From Pseudomonas sp. PDNC002 (GTDB lineage Bacteria; Pseudomonadota; Gammaproteobacteria; Pseudomonadales; Pseudomonadaceae), in contig NZ_CP070356.1 of assembly GCF_016919445.1 (NCBI RefSeq), forward strand, positions 4,219,502 to 4,283,501: 64,000 nucleotides of DNA, in the 5' to 3' direction. The notes under the pieces were generated by a model, which worked only from the letters and a program-made list of their open reading frames with translations, did not search any database and was not told the DNA's origin. Position 1 is the first letter of the stretch; each line of letters opens with the position of its first letter. Position numbers and translations under genes: made by a program. Positions 9,690 through 18,208 of this stretch are shown here, piece after piece.

Positions 9690-10381
9690 CAGTGACGTTC
9701 CGCATCCACCAGGATGTAACCCTGGCCGCGCACGGCCTGTATCTGCACCTGCTGCGCGCCGATGGCGGCGAGCTTGCGGCGTACGTTGCAGACGTGCACG
9801 TCGAGCCCCCGGTCGAGGCGGGTGTAGGCGCGATGCAGCACGCTCTGGTAGAGGAAACTCTTGGACAGCGCCTCGCCGGCATGGGCGTTCAGCGTGGCCA
9901 GCAGGCGGTACTCGGAGTGTGTCAGTCCCGCGTGTTCACCATTGCGGGAAACGTCCTGCAGCTCATCATCGAAATGCAGCGATCCCTGCGGGTGTGGCGT
10001 GGTGTGGGCGCGGTCGAGGTGCACCCGGCGCAACAAGGCATCGATGCGCGCGTCCAGTTCCGCCAGGCTGAAGGGCTTGGGCAGGTAGTCGTCGGCGCCA
10101 CGGGTGAAGCCGGTGATGCGATCCTGCTCCGCGCCCAATGCGGACATCAGCATCACCGGAGTGGCGCGGGCGCTGCGCAAGGTATCCAGCAGGGACAGGC
10201 CATCGACCCCCGGCAGCATGATGTCCAGCAGCACCAGGTCGAAGTCGTTCTGGTGCACGGCCACCAGGCCCTGATCACCGTTGGCGCAGGTGGTGACGGA
10301 GAAACCGCGTTGGCAGAAATGACGTTCGAGGTCCAGGCGCAGACGGGAGTCGTCTTCCACCAGCAGGAGCGAAGGGGACAC
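9689..10381 (-). CDS. pfeR: OmpR-family response regulator of the enterobactin response
   Basis: 230 residues. Receiver domain with acidic pair in LLLVEDD and phospho-acceptor Asp53 in LVLLDIMLPGVDG, Lys in YLPKPFSL; C-terminal winged helix with the OmpR pattern (LTHSEYRLLATLNAHAG, LDVHVCNVRRKL, VRGQGYIL). The start is GTG at 10381, preceded by AAGG. The last base overlaps the pfeS start, so the two are translationally coupled. Activates pfeA when enterobactin is sensed. Confidence 0.9.
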   Translation of the reverse strand: MSPSLLLVEDDSRLRLDLERHFCQRGFSVTTCANGDQGLVAVHQNDFDLVLLDIMLPGVDGLSLLDTLRSARATPVMLMSALGAEQDRITGFTRGADDYLPKPFSLAELDARIDALLRRVHLDRAHTTPHPQGSLHFDDELQDVSRNGEHAGLTHSEYRLLATLNAHAGEALSKSFLYQSVLHRAYTRLDRGLDVHVCNVRRKLAAIGAQQVQIQAVRGQGYILVDAERH

Positions 10382-10394
10382 GATAAACCTTGTT

Positions 10395-10422
10395 GAGAAT
10401 ATTTAGCATTTGCAAATATCTC
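10395..10422 (-). promoter_or_regulatory. AT-rich imperfect palindrome before pfeR (Fur-like)
   Basis: GAGAATATTT (10395-10404) and AAATATCTC (10414-10422) form near-complementary arms around AGCATTTGC, only 14 bases before the pfeR start. Composition and position fit an iron-regulated (Fur) or autoregulatory operator; the match to the 19-bp consensus is loose. Confidence 0.4.
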
Positions 10423-10453
10423 ATTCCTTTCTGTCAGAAGGCAATGGCAATTC

Positions 10454-10483
10454 GCCAAATGCCTGTCTGCCAAATGCCTGTCT
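10454..10483. repeat. Perfect 15-bp tandem duplication
   Basis: GCCAAATGCCTGTCT is present twice without a spacer and followed by a partial copy (GGCAAAC). It sits between the pfeR promoter and the 3' end of the methyltransferase gene. It may be replication slippage or a pair of protein-binding sites. Confidence 0.7.
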
Positions 10484-10495
10484 GGCAAACGCGGC

Positions 10496-10945
10496 TCAGA
10501 CCCAACGTCGCACCCTGGCGCAGAAGGCATCGAACTCCGCACCGAACAATTCCCGGAGCGCACGCTCTTCCGGGCGGATCTGGAAGTGGTTGATGTACAG
10601 CACGAAGAGCGCCACGCCGATCAACGCCAGCGTCGAGCCGAGGAACACGCACCAACCCAGCAGAATGATGGCGAAGCCCAGGTACATGGGGTTGCGCGTG
10701 TACTGGTAAATGCCCGCGATCACCAGGGAGGAGGCGCTTTCGGGTTTCAGCGGATTGACCGTGGTGCGGGCGCGGCGAAATGAGGCGACGCCCGCCAGGC
10801 ACACCGCGACACCGGCGAGGACCACCGGCAGTGCCAGCCACAAGCGACCGCCCAGCGGCGCCAACGTTGGGGCAGCCAGCCACATCAGCAGGCCGCTGAT
10901 GATCGCTACCAGGGGCGGGGGAATGCGGTGTTCCAGCCAATCCAT
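10496..10945 (-). CDS. ICMT/PEMT-family membrane methyltransferase
   Basis: 149 residues from MDWLEHRIPPP (the frame is open to 10990, but this ATG gives the family start). Several hydrophobic segments, then the family signature GIYQYTRNPMYLGFAIILLGW, which binds S-adenosylmethionine, and a C-terminal helix with RPEERALRELFGAEFDAFCARVRRWV, the EExxL...Y/F motif of isoprenylcysteine carboxyl methyltransferase relatives. The substrate in bacteria is unknown. Not obviously part of the pfe operon despite the same direction. Confidence 0.82.
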   Translation of the reverse strand: MDWLEHRIPPPLVAIISGLLMWLAAPTLAPLGGRLWLALPVVLAGVAVCLAGVASFRRARTTVNPLKPESASSLVIAGIYQYTRNPMYLGFAIILLGWCVFLGSTLALIGVALFVLYINHFQIRPEERALRELFGAEFDAFCARVRRWV

Positions 10946-11010
10946 GCTTGTTCTCCGGGCCAGTGCGGCCATCTCCAGTGAGGTGCCCACACTAGCCCAG
11001 ATTGCCGCCC

Positions 11011-11673
11011 TTAGCGCGGCCGACGTACCGCGCGCACCTTGCCGCTGTTGCCACCGCCGCAGTAGAAACGTTCGCCTCCGTCCGCCTCAAGCCCCGAAAC
11101 GTGCACGCCCTCGGGCATGTCCAACTGCTCCAGAACCTCGCCGGACTGCGGGTCGATGCGGCGTAGCTCGCTGTAGGTCGCTTCCGGCTCCCAGGTGCCA
11201 TGCCAGAGTTGGCCTTCGACCCAGGTCACGCCGGTGACGAAACGATTTGAATCAATCGTACGCAGGACTTCGCCGGTTTCCGGGTCGATCTGATGAATTT
11301 TCCTGGCGCGGTACTCGCCGACCCAGAGCGAACCTTCCGCCCAGGCCATGCCGGAGTCGCCGCCGCTGCCCGGCGCGGGAATGGTGGCCAGTACCTTGCC
11401 GTTGGCCGGGTCGATCTTCTGGATGATGCTTTCGCCAATCTGGTACAGGAACTTGCCGTCAAAGGCCGTACCGGCGTGGGCGGGAACCGCGATCGACGCT
11501 TCCAGCTCGCCGCTGGCTGGGTCCAGCCGTTGGAGATGGTCACCGGTGGCGATCCAGACGCGCTCGCCGTCCCAGGTCACGCCGGCGACGGTCTCGACGC
11601 CCGGGTATGGGCCGTATTCCTGGAGTACTTCTGCGGGAGATTGCTTGTAGCGAGTCATGGTTTGGCCCTGCAC
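11011..11673 (-). CDS. Beta-propeller protein, glutaminyl cyclotransferase-like
   Basis: 220 residues made of repeating blades of about 40-45 residues containing DPASGELEASI, DPANGKVLATI, DPETGEVLRTI and DPQSGEVLEQL, each with a W-x-G-x-xLW strand. The pattern resembles the glutamine-cyclotransferase/SMP-30-like propellers. No signal peptide; a second ATG at 11658 is equally possible as start. Enzyme activity is unproven. It lies 26 bp downstream of the winged-helix regulator gene (11700-12896, same strand) and is probably cotranscribed with it. Confidence 0.65.
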   Translation of the reverse strand: MQGQTMTRYKQSPAEVLQEYGPYPGVETVAGVTWDGERVWIATGDHLQRLDPASGELEASIAVPAHAGTAFDGKFLYQIGESIIQKIDPANGKVLATIPAPGSGGDSGMAWAEGSLWVGEYRARKIHQIDPETGEVLRTIDSNRFVTGVTWVEGQLWHGTWEPEATYSELRRIDPQSGEVLEQLDMPEGVHVSGLEADGGERFYCGGGNSGKVRAVRRPR

Positions 11674-11699
11674 GTTGTGGGTGGGAGGCTTGAGCCTAT

Positions 11700-12896
11700 T
11701 CAGGCGCCAAAGGGCGCGGGGAGTAACAAGGTCGTCGCGAATCCCGGCGCCGGCGGCAGGCTCCAGCGCCGCGCGCGCCCTTGCCCCAGTGCCTCCACCC
11801 GACCGGCATCGGCCAGCGCTTCGAGGGCGCGCTGTACGCTGCGCTGGCTGGTATCGAGCGCCAGCGCCAGGGCTGAGCTGGCCCAGGCCTGACCATCGCT
11901 GAGCAGCGCCAGCACGTCAGCGTTGGCGTCCTCCAGCGGCGGCGCAAGGACGATCGGATTGGCGGCGAGTAGCACATAACCGCGAGGCGTCGACTCGATG
12001 CCCGCCAGGGGTTGCAGCAAGCGCCGCAAACGGCCGATCTCTACCCGCAGTCGTGCCCGGTGGGTGTCGTCCGGGTGGCGGGTGCGGAACACCCGGCCGA
12101 TCAGTTCGGTACGGGAGACATCGCCCGGCCAGGCCTCGGCCAGCGCGCGGGCGAGTGCGAAGAGCACCGGGCGGCTGCCCAGCGACAGGCCGCCGATGCG
12201 ATGGCGGCAGGCGTCCACCACCAGGGCATCGGAACGCAGCAGGCTTTCCACCTCATCCAGCGACAGCAGTCGCGTGGCTTGCCGGTCGATCCGCCGGGCG
12301 GCCGGCGCATCGAGAATGCGCGCCGCCTGGTCGACCTCGGCGCGCAGGGCTGGGATGCCCGACGCGGAAGCCGCTTCGGCGGCCTTGCGCAGCGCGGCCC
12401 GTGCCTCAGCCGCGTGCAACCGGCGGACGGCGATGCCGGAAGCGATCAGCCAGTGCACCGCGCGCAGGGGCGCCGGCAGCGAAACCGGGTCCAGCGAGCC
12501 GAGCAACGCACCGGCCTCATCGAGCTTGCCGATCAGCAGCGCCCGGCGCACCAGCAGGTAGCGCGCCTGGGCAGCGTTGATCGTATCGCCATGGCTCTGC
12601 AGCACCTGCGCCGCCTGCTCCAGCGGTTCGATCGGCCAGCTCAGTTCGCGGCTGGCCAACGCCACTTCCGCCTCGGCCACCCGGCAGCGGGCGCGTTCCA
12701 TCGGCTCATGGGCGCCGAAAGCCCGAGCGGCGCGGCGCAGCAGTTGGCGGGCCAGGGAGAAATCGCCCAGCTGGGCCATGGCGATGCCGCGCAAGGCCAG
12801 CGCCGGAGGGTCCTCGCGCAACGCCACGCGGTTCAGCGCGCCCAGTGGGTCGCCGGCCGCGAGGGCACAGGCCGCCGCCGTGATCAGCGAATCCAT
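11700..12896 (-). CDS. TPR-like/winged-helix transcriptional regulator
   Basis: 398 residues. The first about 200 are alpha-helical and alanine-rich (LALRGIAMAQLGDFSLARQLLRRAARAFG), like TPR repeats. Residues about 215-320 form an OmpR/SARP-like winged helix (RPVLFALARALAEAWPGDVSRTELIGRVF, ARLRVEIGRLRRLLQPLAGIESTPRGYVLL). A second HTH follows at the C-terminus (SSALALALDTSQRSVQRALEALADAGRVEALG). Divergent from the DUF899 gene at 12991, a likely target. The ligand is unknown. Confidence 0.7.
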   Translation of the reverse strand: MDSLITAAACALAAGDPLGALNRVALREDPPALALRGIAMAQLGDFSLARQLLRRAARAFGAHEPMERARCRVAEAEVALASRELSWPIEPLEQAAQVLQSHGDTINAAQARYLLVRRALLIGKLDEAGALLGSLDPVSLPAPLRAVHWLIASGIAVRRLHAAEARAALRKAAEAASASGIPALRAEVDQAARILDAPAARRIDRQATRLLSLDEVESLLRSDALVVDACRHRIGGLSLGSRPVLFALARALAEAWPGDVSRTELIGRVFRTRHPDDTHRARLRVEIGRLRRLLQPLAGIESTPRGYVLLAANPIVLAPPLEDANADVLALLSDGQAWASSALALALDTSQRSVQRALEALADAGRVEALGQGRARRWSLPPAPGFATTLLLPAPFGA

Positions 12897-12990
12897 GGAA
12901 ATCCCGCCACCTTTGTCACTCCCGTCGACGTCGGCCCGCTGCCTAGTCTAAGCCATGCCCACCGAGCCGCCGCTGGCGGAGGAGAATCCC

Positions 12991-13752
12991 ATGACTGCCC
13001 ACCCCACAGGCACCCGCGAAGAATGGCTGGCCGCACGCCTGGCACTGCTGGTCGAGGAAAAGGCGCTGACCCGGCGCAGCGACGAACTGGCACGCAAACG
13101 CCAGGCGTTGCCCTGGGTGAAAATCGACAAGGACTATCGCTTCGACACCGAACAAGGCGTCGCCACGCTCGCCGACCTGTTCGGCGGCCGCTCGCAGTTG
13201 CTGGTCTATCACTTCATGTTCGGCCCGGACTACCGCGCCGGCTGCCCGTCCTGCTCGAACATCGCCGATGGCTTCGAGGGGTTCGTCGCCCACCTGGCGC
13301 AGCACGACGTGAGTCTGCTGGCCGTCTCCCGCGCCCCGTTGGCGCGGTTGCTGGAATATCGCCAGCGCATGGGCTGGACCTTCCCCTGGGCATCGTCCCA
13401 TGGCACCGCCTTCAACTACGACTTCAACGTGTCCTTCACCGAGGCGCAGCAGCGAAGCGGGGAGCTGGAGTACAACTTCCGCCAGGAGGGGCGTGCGGTG
13501 GGGCAGTCGCCCGCGCCGGCTGCCGTGGTGGAAACCGCCGCCTGCTGCGGCACCGACGTGCCGACCTTCAGTCGCGACCGCCCCGGCATGAGCAGCTTCG
13601 TTCGCGACGGCGACGCGATCTACCACTGCTACTCGACCTATGCGCGAGGGCTCGACGTCCTCTGGGGGCTGTTCCAATGGCTCGACCGAGCGCCTCTTGG
13701 GCGGAACGAACTCGGCAACTGGTGGCGCAGGCACGACGAATACGACGACTGA
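12991..13752 (+). CDS. DUF899 family thioredoxin-like protein
   Basis: 253 residues from MTAHPTGTREEW; GGAGGAGA lies just before this ATG, while the frame is open to 12955. The sequence has the DUF899 hallmarks: EKALTRRSDELARKRQALPWVKIDKDY, then GGRSQLLVYHFMFGPDY followed by CPSCSNIADGF, a thioredoxin-fold active-site-like CPSC, and YHCYSTYARGLD near the end. Family function is not established. Divergent from the winged-helix regulator. Confidence 0.88.
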   Translation: MTAHPTGTREEWLAARLALLVEEKALTRRSDELARKRQALPWVKIDKDYRFDTEQGVATLADLFGGRSQLLVYHFMFGPDYRAGCPSCSNIADGFEGFVAHLAQHDVSLLAVSRAPLARLLEYRQRMGWTFPWASSHGTAFNYDFNVSFTEAQQRSGELEYNFRQEGRAVGQSPAPAAVVETAACCGTDVPTFSRDRPGMSSFVRDGDAIYHCYSTYARGLDVLWGLFQWLDRAPLGRNELGNWWRRHDEYDD

Positions 13753-13865
13753 CAGTCCAGTCCTTGCGGGCACGCTGAGATTGTTTTCGGCTGTCGTAGG
13801 TTCCTGTTTTTCCTGTCTCATCCGACTAGACAGGTAGGAGCCAATCCGGCATCAGGGTAAGCGGC

Positions 13866-14138
13866 GTGGACAAGACAGGATGTGACGATTCGATCAGCCT
13901 GCGCTCGGGCGAGCGGCAGCGATTGCGCGACCAGATTGGCGGGCGCCTCCGGCGCGAATGCGTACGCCTGGGCTTTACCGTCGACGAAGTGACCGCGCGC
14001 GTCGGCTGCAGCCGCCGCACCTGGCAGTATTACGAGACCGGCGCCTCGATGCCCAACGCGGACCTGCTCAGCCTGCTGGACGGGCTGGGCTTCGACATCC
14101 TCTATGTGATCACCGGGCGCGGACGCGAAGCGCTCTGA
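13866..14138 (+). CDS. Small XRE-type HTH protein
   Basis: 90 residues; HTH between about 24 and 75 (RDQIGGRLRRECVRLGFTVDEVTARVGCSRRTWQYYETGASMPNADLLSLLDGLGFDILYVITG). It is a DNA-binding domain with almost nothing else, and sits upstream of the catabolic operon in the same direction but 400 bp away. Whether it regulates that operon is unknown. Confidence 0.75.
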   Translation: MDKTGCDDSISLRSGERQRLRDQIGGRLRRECVRLGFTVDEVTARVGCSRRTWQYYETGASMPNADLLSLLDGLGFDILYVITGRGREAL

Positions 14139-14346
14139 GCACGCCTCGCGCAGGTACCGACCGGGCGAGGGCGCCTGCCTGTCCGTGCCAGCGGATGATC
14201 GCCCAACCTGCTGCCGGCCCTGCCTGCCGCGGCAGTTTCCACGGCATGAGCGCAGCAACGAAGAATCCCCCCATGACACCTCCATGACCTGAGCGCACCG
14301 CCGCAGGTGCGGGATCGGCAACCTCCGGGAAGACCTTGGCAGTCAT

Positions 14347-14364
14347 TCTGTACGACTGTACAGA
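14347..14364. promoter_or_regulatory. Operator-like palindrome 1 (TGTAC-N4-GTACA)
   Basis: TCTGTAC-GACT-GTACAGA, a perfect 7-bp inverted repeat ending 7 bases before the -35 hexamer of the predicted operon promoter. One of three copies of CTGTAC/TTGTAC-N4-GTACAA/GTACAG in this gap. The size and symmetry suit a TetR dimer; the BetI-like regulator gene at the operon's end is the obvious candidate. Confidence 0.65.
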
Positions 14365-14370
14365 AAATGC

Positions 14371-14400
14371 TTGCAGCCGCAGGCTCCGCAGGTTAATAAT
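14371..14400 (+). promoter_or_regulatory. Predicted sigma-70 promoter of the catabolic operon
   Basis: TTGCAG (14371-14376), 17-bp spacer, then TAATAA (14394-14399). Good fit to -35/-10 with ideal spacing, framed on both sides by the palindromes at 14347 and 14401. Predicted transcript start about 14406, giving a leader of roughly 130 nt before the binding-protein gene. Confidence 0.6.
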
Positions 14401-14416
14401 TTGTACAGATGTACAG
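14401..14416. promoter_or_regulatory. Operator-like palindrome 2
   Basis: TTGTAC-AGAT-GTACAG, immediately after the -10 hexamer and over the predicted start site, where a bound repressor would block initiation. Same motif as copies 1 and 3. Confidence 0.65.
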
Positions 14417-14496
14417 AAATGCCGATCAAAGCCTTGCGTGCAGGCACTGAGCCCCAGCGACTGATGAAGTGAACGGGGCTTTTCTTTGCCACCAGG

Positions 14497-14512
14497 CTGT
14501 ACGGTCGTACAA
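14497..14512. promoter_or_regulatory. Operator-like palindrome 3
   Basis: CTGTAC-GGTC-GTACAA in the transcribed leader, 28 bases before the binding-protein start codon. Centre-to-centre distance to copy 2 is about 96 bp and from copy 1 to copy 2 about 53 bp, so cooperative binding or looping is possible. Confidence 0.6.
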
Positions 14513-14539
14513 CCCATAACAAAGACAATGAGGTGTGGC

Positions 14540-16120
14540 ATGAAGGACAAGCGTCCCGGGGACGACACCCTGGGTTTTTCGCGTCGCGACGTGGTGAAGG
14601 GAGCGATGGGTCTGCTGTGGGCTGGCGTAGTGCTCAATGGCCTGCCTCTGCCGGCATTCGCCGAACCGAAGAAGGGCGGCAAGCTGGTGTTCGGCCTGGC
14701 CGGCGCGTCGACCACCGACAGTCTCGATCCGGGCCTGGCCGAAGACGATTTCATGATGCTGCTGACCCAGGCCCTGCGCGGCAACCTGGTGGAGATCGAC
14801 GCCGCCGGCAACCCGATTCCCGAGCTGGCCGAGTCGTGGGAATCCTCGCCGGACGCCAAGGTCTGGACCTTCAAGCTGCGCAGCGGCGTGCAGTTCCACA
14901 ACGGCAAGCCCTTCACTGCCGATGACGTGGTGGCGACCCTGGATTACCACCGCAAGGACGGCTCGCGCTCACTGTCGAAATCCATCGTCTCGCAGATCGA
15001 CGAGATCAAGGCAGTGGACGACAGTACCCTGCGCGTCAGCCTCAAGGGCGGCAACGCCGACTTCCCGGTACTGCTCAGCGACTACCACCTGGGCATCCTC
15101 CCGCGTGGCGCCGACGGCCAGGCCGACTGGCGCTCGGGGCAAGGCACCGGCGGCTACGCGCTGAAGGACTACAACCCCGGCGTGCGCGCCTATGTCGTGC
15201 GCAACCCGAACTACTGGAAAGCCGGACGGGCACATGTCGACGAAGCCGAGCTGATCGCCATCGCCGACCCGGTGGCGCGGCAGAACGCGCTGCTCACCGG
15301 CAAGGTCAACGCGATCAACCGCGTCGAGCTGAAGACCCTGTCGCTGCTGCAGCGCAGCAACAAGGTGCGCATCGAGGAAGTGGCCGGGCTGAACCACGCC
15401 ACCATGCCGATGATCGCCAAGGACGCGCCGTTCCAGGACAACAACGTGCGCCTGGCGCTGAAGTACGCGGTGGACCGCGAGCAGTGGGTGAAGTCGATCC
15501 TGCGGGGCCATGGCAGCGTCGGCAACGACCATCCCATCGGCGCCAACCAGAAGTACTTCAACAAGGAGCTGCCGCAGCGTCAGTACGACCCGGACAAGGC
15601 GCGCTTCTACCTCAAGCAGGCGGGCCTGGAGAACCTCGACATCAGCATCAGTGCCGCCGACGCGGCCTTCGCCGGCGCGGTGGACGCGGCCGTGGTGTTC
15701 GAGGAAAGCGCGCGCAAGGCCGGCATCAACCTCAAGGTGGTGCGCGAATCCAACGACGGCTACTGGATCAACGTCTGGGCCAAGAAGCCCTTCTGCATGT
15801 GCTACTGGACCGGCCGCCCGACGCCGGACTGGATCTTCAGCCAGATCTACGCCAGAGGCGCGTCCTGGGGCGACACCCAGTGGAACAACGAACGCTTCGA
15901 CAAGCTGCTCCTGCAGGCCCGCTCGGAACTCGATGAAACGCGCCGCACGGCGATGTACTGGGACATGCAGAAGATGCTGCACGAGGAGGGCGCCACCGTG
16001 GTGCCGATGTTCATGAACCACATCATGGGCATGAGCCGCGACGTCGTCACCAGTGGCCCGGTGGCCGGCAACATGGCGCTGGACGGCATGCGCGCCATCG
16101 AACGCTGGTCGGTTGCCTGA
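14540..16120 (+). CDS. Tat-exported ABC transporter solute-binding protein, peptide/opine/nickel family
   Basis: 526 residues from MKDKRPGDDTLGF (RBS GAGGTG just upstream; the frame is open to 14486). N-terminus has a twin-arginine signal, FSRRDVVKGAMGLLWAGVVLNGLPLPAFA. The mature protein shows family 5 binding-protein motifs: LAESWESSPDAKVWTFKLRSGVQFHNGKPFTADDVV, and VRLALKYAVDREQWVKSILRGHG. It captures the operon's substrate in the periplasm for the permease/ATPase encoded below. Such proteins bind oligopeptides, opines, amine conjugates or metal chelates; the ligand is not deducible. Tat export implies folding in the cytoplasm. Confidence 0.9.
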   Translation: MKDKRPGDDTLGFSRRDVVKGAMGLLWAGVVLNGLPLPAFAEPKKGGKLVFGLAGASTTDSLDPGLAEDDFMMLLTQALRGNLVEIDAAGNPIPELAESWESSPDAKVWTFKLRSGVQFHNGKPFTADDVVATLDYHRKDGSRSLSKSIVSQIDEIKAVDDSTLRVSLKGGNADFPVLLSDYHLGILPRGADGQADWRSGQGTGGYALKDYNPGVRAYVVRNPNYWKAGRAHVDEAELIAIADPVARQNALLTGKVNAINRVELKTLSLLQRSNKVRIEEVAGLNHATMPMIAKDAPFQDNNVRLALKYAVDREQWVKSILRGHGSVGNDHPIGANQKYFNKELPQRQYDPDKARFYLKQAGLENLDISISAADAAFAGAVDAAVVFEESARKAGINLKVVRESNDGYWINVWAKKPFCMCYWTGRPTPDWIFSQIYARGASWGDTQWNNERFDKLLLQARSELDETRRTAMYWDMQKMLHEEGATVVPMFMNHIMGMSRDVVTSGPVAGNMALDGMRAIERWSVA

Positions 16121-16139
16121 TCCCGTGGAGAACGTATCC

Positions 16140-17132
16140 ATGAGCCCACTTCAATGGCGCGCCGTGAGCGCGGACGACACCCGCAGCCTGCGCAATGCCT
16201 TTGGCGCCTTCATGACCGGCGTGACCATCGTCACCGCCTGGGATGCCGACGGCGCACCGCGCGGCTTCACCGCCAACTCCTTCACCTCGGTGTCGCTGGA
16301 CCCGGCGCTGGTGCTGGTGTGCATCGCCAAGAGCGCCAACGGCCTGCCGGTCTACGAGGCCGCCGAGCACTTCGCCATCAACATCCTTGGCGACTGGCAA
16401 CGCGACCTGTCTAACACCTTCGCCGGGCGTTCGCCGGACAAATTCGCCGGGGTGACGCTGCTCGACTCGGAACGCTCGGCGCCGTGCCTGGCCGACAGCC
16501 TCAGCGTGCTGTGCTGTGCGCGGCGGCAACTGATCGACGCCGGCGACCACCTGATCCTGATCGGCGAGGTGCTGCGCTACCGCGACGGCGTGGGGAGCCC
16601 GCTGGGCTACTTCCGCGGCAGCTACATCGATTTCGCCGAAGGCAGCAAGGCGATCCAGGCCGACCTGCGCACGGCGGTCAAAGTGGGGTGCCTGATCTCC
16701 GTCGACAACGGCCTGGTGCTGGTGCGCGAGCCGGGCCGCGAGCAGTGGAGCCTGCCCGAGGTGTTCTGGCGCGAAGGCGTGAGCCAGCGCGCGGTGATCG
16801 GGGAGGTGTTCCGCCGGGTCGGCCTGGCCGGTGATGTGGCCTTCATCTACTCGATCTTCGAGGAAGGCGGCTCAGGCTTCACCCGGCTGATCTTCCGGGG
16901 CGATGCGGTCGGTCGCACCGACAAGGCGCCCGAAGGGCTGGAAGTGCGGGTGTTCGGTGCCGCCGAGCAGCCCTGGCTGCGGGTCAGCGGCGACTACACG
17001 GTGAGCATGATCCGGCGCTTCTTCAAGGAACGCGAGGCCGACAACTTCGGCATCTACTGCGACACCGCCGATGGCGGACGAATCGCCGGCATCGCGGGCA
17101 AGCCCGTGCACTGGCAGGACTGGCAACACTGA
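16140..17132 (+). CDS. Flavin reductase with C-terminal degenerate Nudix-like domain
   Basis: 330 residues from MSPLQWRAVSADD (GTGGAG before it). Residues about 10-165 are a flavin reductase-like FMN-binding split barrel: LRNAFGAFMTGVTIVTAWDADGAPRGFTANSFTSVSLDPALVLVCIAKSAN is characteristic. It should supply reduced FMN to the monooxygenase encoded next. Residues about 175-300 are extra: VGCLISVDNGLVLVREP, W-SLPE and GVSQRAVIGEVFRRVGL align with a Nudix domain, but the metal-binding REx2EE is GEVFRR, so hydrolysis is unlikely. Standard family members are about 160-200 residues; this is a fusion. Confidence 0.85.
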   Translation: MSPLQWRAVSADDTRSLRNAFGAFMTGVTIVTAWDADGAPRGFTANSFTSVSLDPALVLVCIAKSANGLPVYEAAEHFAINILGDWQRDLSNTFAGRSPDKFAGVTLLDSERSAPCLADSLSVLCCARRQLIDAGDHLILIGEVLRYRDGVGSPLGYFRGSYIDFAEGSKAIQADLRTAVKVGCLISVDNGLVLVREPGREQWSLPEVFWREGVSQRAVIGEVFRRVGLAGDVAFIYSIFEEGGSGFTRLIFRGDAVGRTDKAPEGLEVRVFGAAEQPWLRVSGDYTVSMIRRFFKEREADNFGIYCDTADGGRIAGIAGKPVHWQDWQH

Positions 17133-17146
17133 AACGGGACGAGAAC

Positions 17147-18208
17147 ATGGAATTCAATCATTTCCTCAGCGCGTACCTGCCCGACCATGAAGGGTCCGGC
17201 AAGCGCCTGTACGACGACATGGTGGAGCAGGCGGTGGTGGCCGAGCAGGTCGGCTACGCCGGCATTTCCATCCCCGAGCACCACCTGATCAACATCCTGC
17301 TGGTGCCCTCGCCGTTGCAGATGGCGGTGAAGATCGCCGCCGTCACCCAGCGCATCGAACTGGTGACGTCCATTGTCGTCCTGCCGATCCGCGACATGCG
17401 GGTGTTCGCCGGCGAGGTGGTGCAGGCCGACGCCATGACCGATGGCCGCCTGGTACTGGGTGTTGGCCGTGGGGCCTTCAAGTACGAGATCGAGCACCTG
17501 GGCGTGCCGATGGATTCCACCCGCGAGCGCTTCGACGAATCCCTCGCCGTGCTGCGTGCGCTGCTGACCCGCAAGGAAGTCGCGTGGGACGGCAAGTACT
17601 ATCAGTTCCCGGCGCTCACCGTGATGCCGCGCCCGGAGCGGGAGATTCCGCTGATGGTCGCCACCATGGCGCCGGAGGGCATCCAGGCCTGCGCCGAGCA
17701 GGGCCTGTCGGTGCAGACCACGCCGCTGTCGGGCGACCACCAGATGCTGCTCGACCAGGTCAACGCCTTCCGCCGGGGCAAGGCGGCGAGCAAGGGCGGC
17801 TCCGGCGGACGCCTGTCCCTGCAGCGCGCCACCTACCTGGCACGGGACGAAGCGGACGCGCGGGAGAAGCTGCGCATGGCCCACGAGTACTACATGCGCT
17901 TCGACAACGTGTTCACCGGTCCCGGCATCGTGCATGACGGCGGCATCGAGCCGTTGCCACGCAAGCAGAGCCTCGAGGAGCTGGGCAACAACCTGCTGAT
18001 CTGTACCCGCGAACGCATGATCGACCAGCTCGCCGCCTACGCCGAGGCAGGCATCGACGAAGTGATCATGACCGCCAATTTCGGCCAGTCCCAGGCCGAC
18101 ACCCTGGACATGATGCAGCGCTTCGGCGACGAGGTGATTCCACTCTTCAGCCAGCTGAAATCCAGCCAGGCGACCACCCCCAGCAAGAGGATCGGCCAAT
18201 GCCGTTGA
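17147..18208 (+). CDS. Luciferase-like (LLM class) flavin-dependent monooxygenase
   Basis: 353 residues, a TIM-barrel bacterial-luciferase family member: MVEQAVVAEQVGYAGISIPEHH, IELVTSIVVLPIRDMRVFAGEVVQADAMTDGRLVLGVGRGAFKYEIEHLGV and RERFDESLAVLRALLTRKEVAWDGKYYQF are the usual motifs. It uses FMNH2 from the reductase encoded upstream and O2 to oxidise or cleave its substrate. LLM enzymes paired with an ABC importer occur in EDTA/NTA and alkanesulfonate utilisation, and paired with a hydrolase in the Rut pyrimidine pathway. Ends by overlapping the tautomerase gene by 10 bases. Confidence 0.9.
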   Translation: MEFNHFLSAYLPDHEGSGKRLYDDMVEQAVVAEQVGYAGISIPEHHLINILLVPSPLQMAVKIAAVTQRIELVTSIVVLPIRDMRVFAGEVVQADAMTDGRLVLGVGRGAFKYEIEHLGVPMDSTRERFDESLAVLRALLTRKEVAWDGKYYQFPALTVMPRPEREIPLMVATMAPEGIQACAEQGLSVQTTPLSGDHQMLLDQVNAFRRGKAASKGGSGGRLSLQRATYLARDEADAREKLRMAHEYYMRFDNVFTGPGIVHDGGIEPLPRKQSLEELGNNLLICTRERMIDQLAAYAEAGIDEVIMTANFGQSQADTLDMMQRFGDEVIPLFSQLKSSQATTPSKRIGQCR

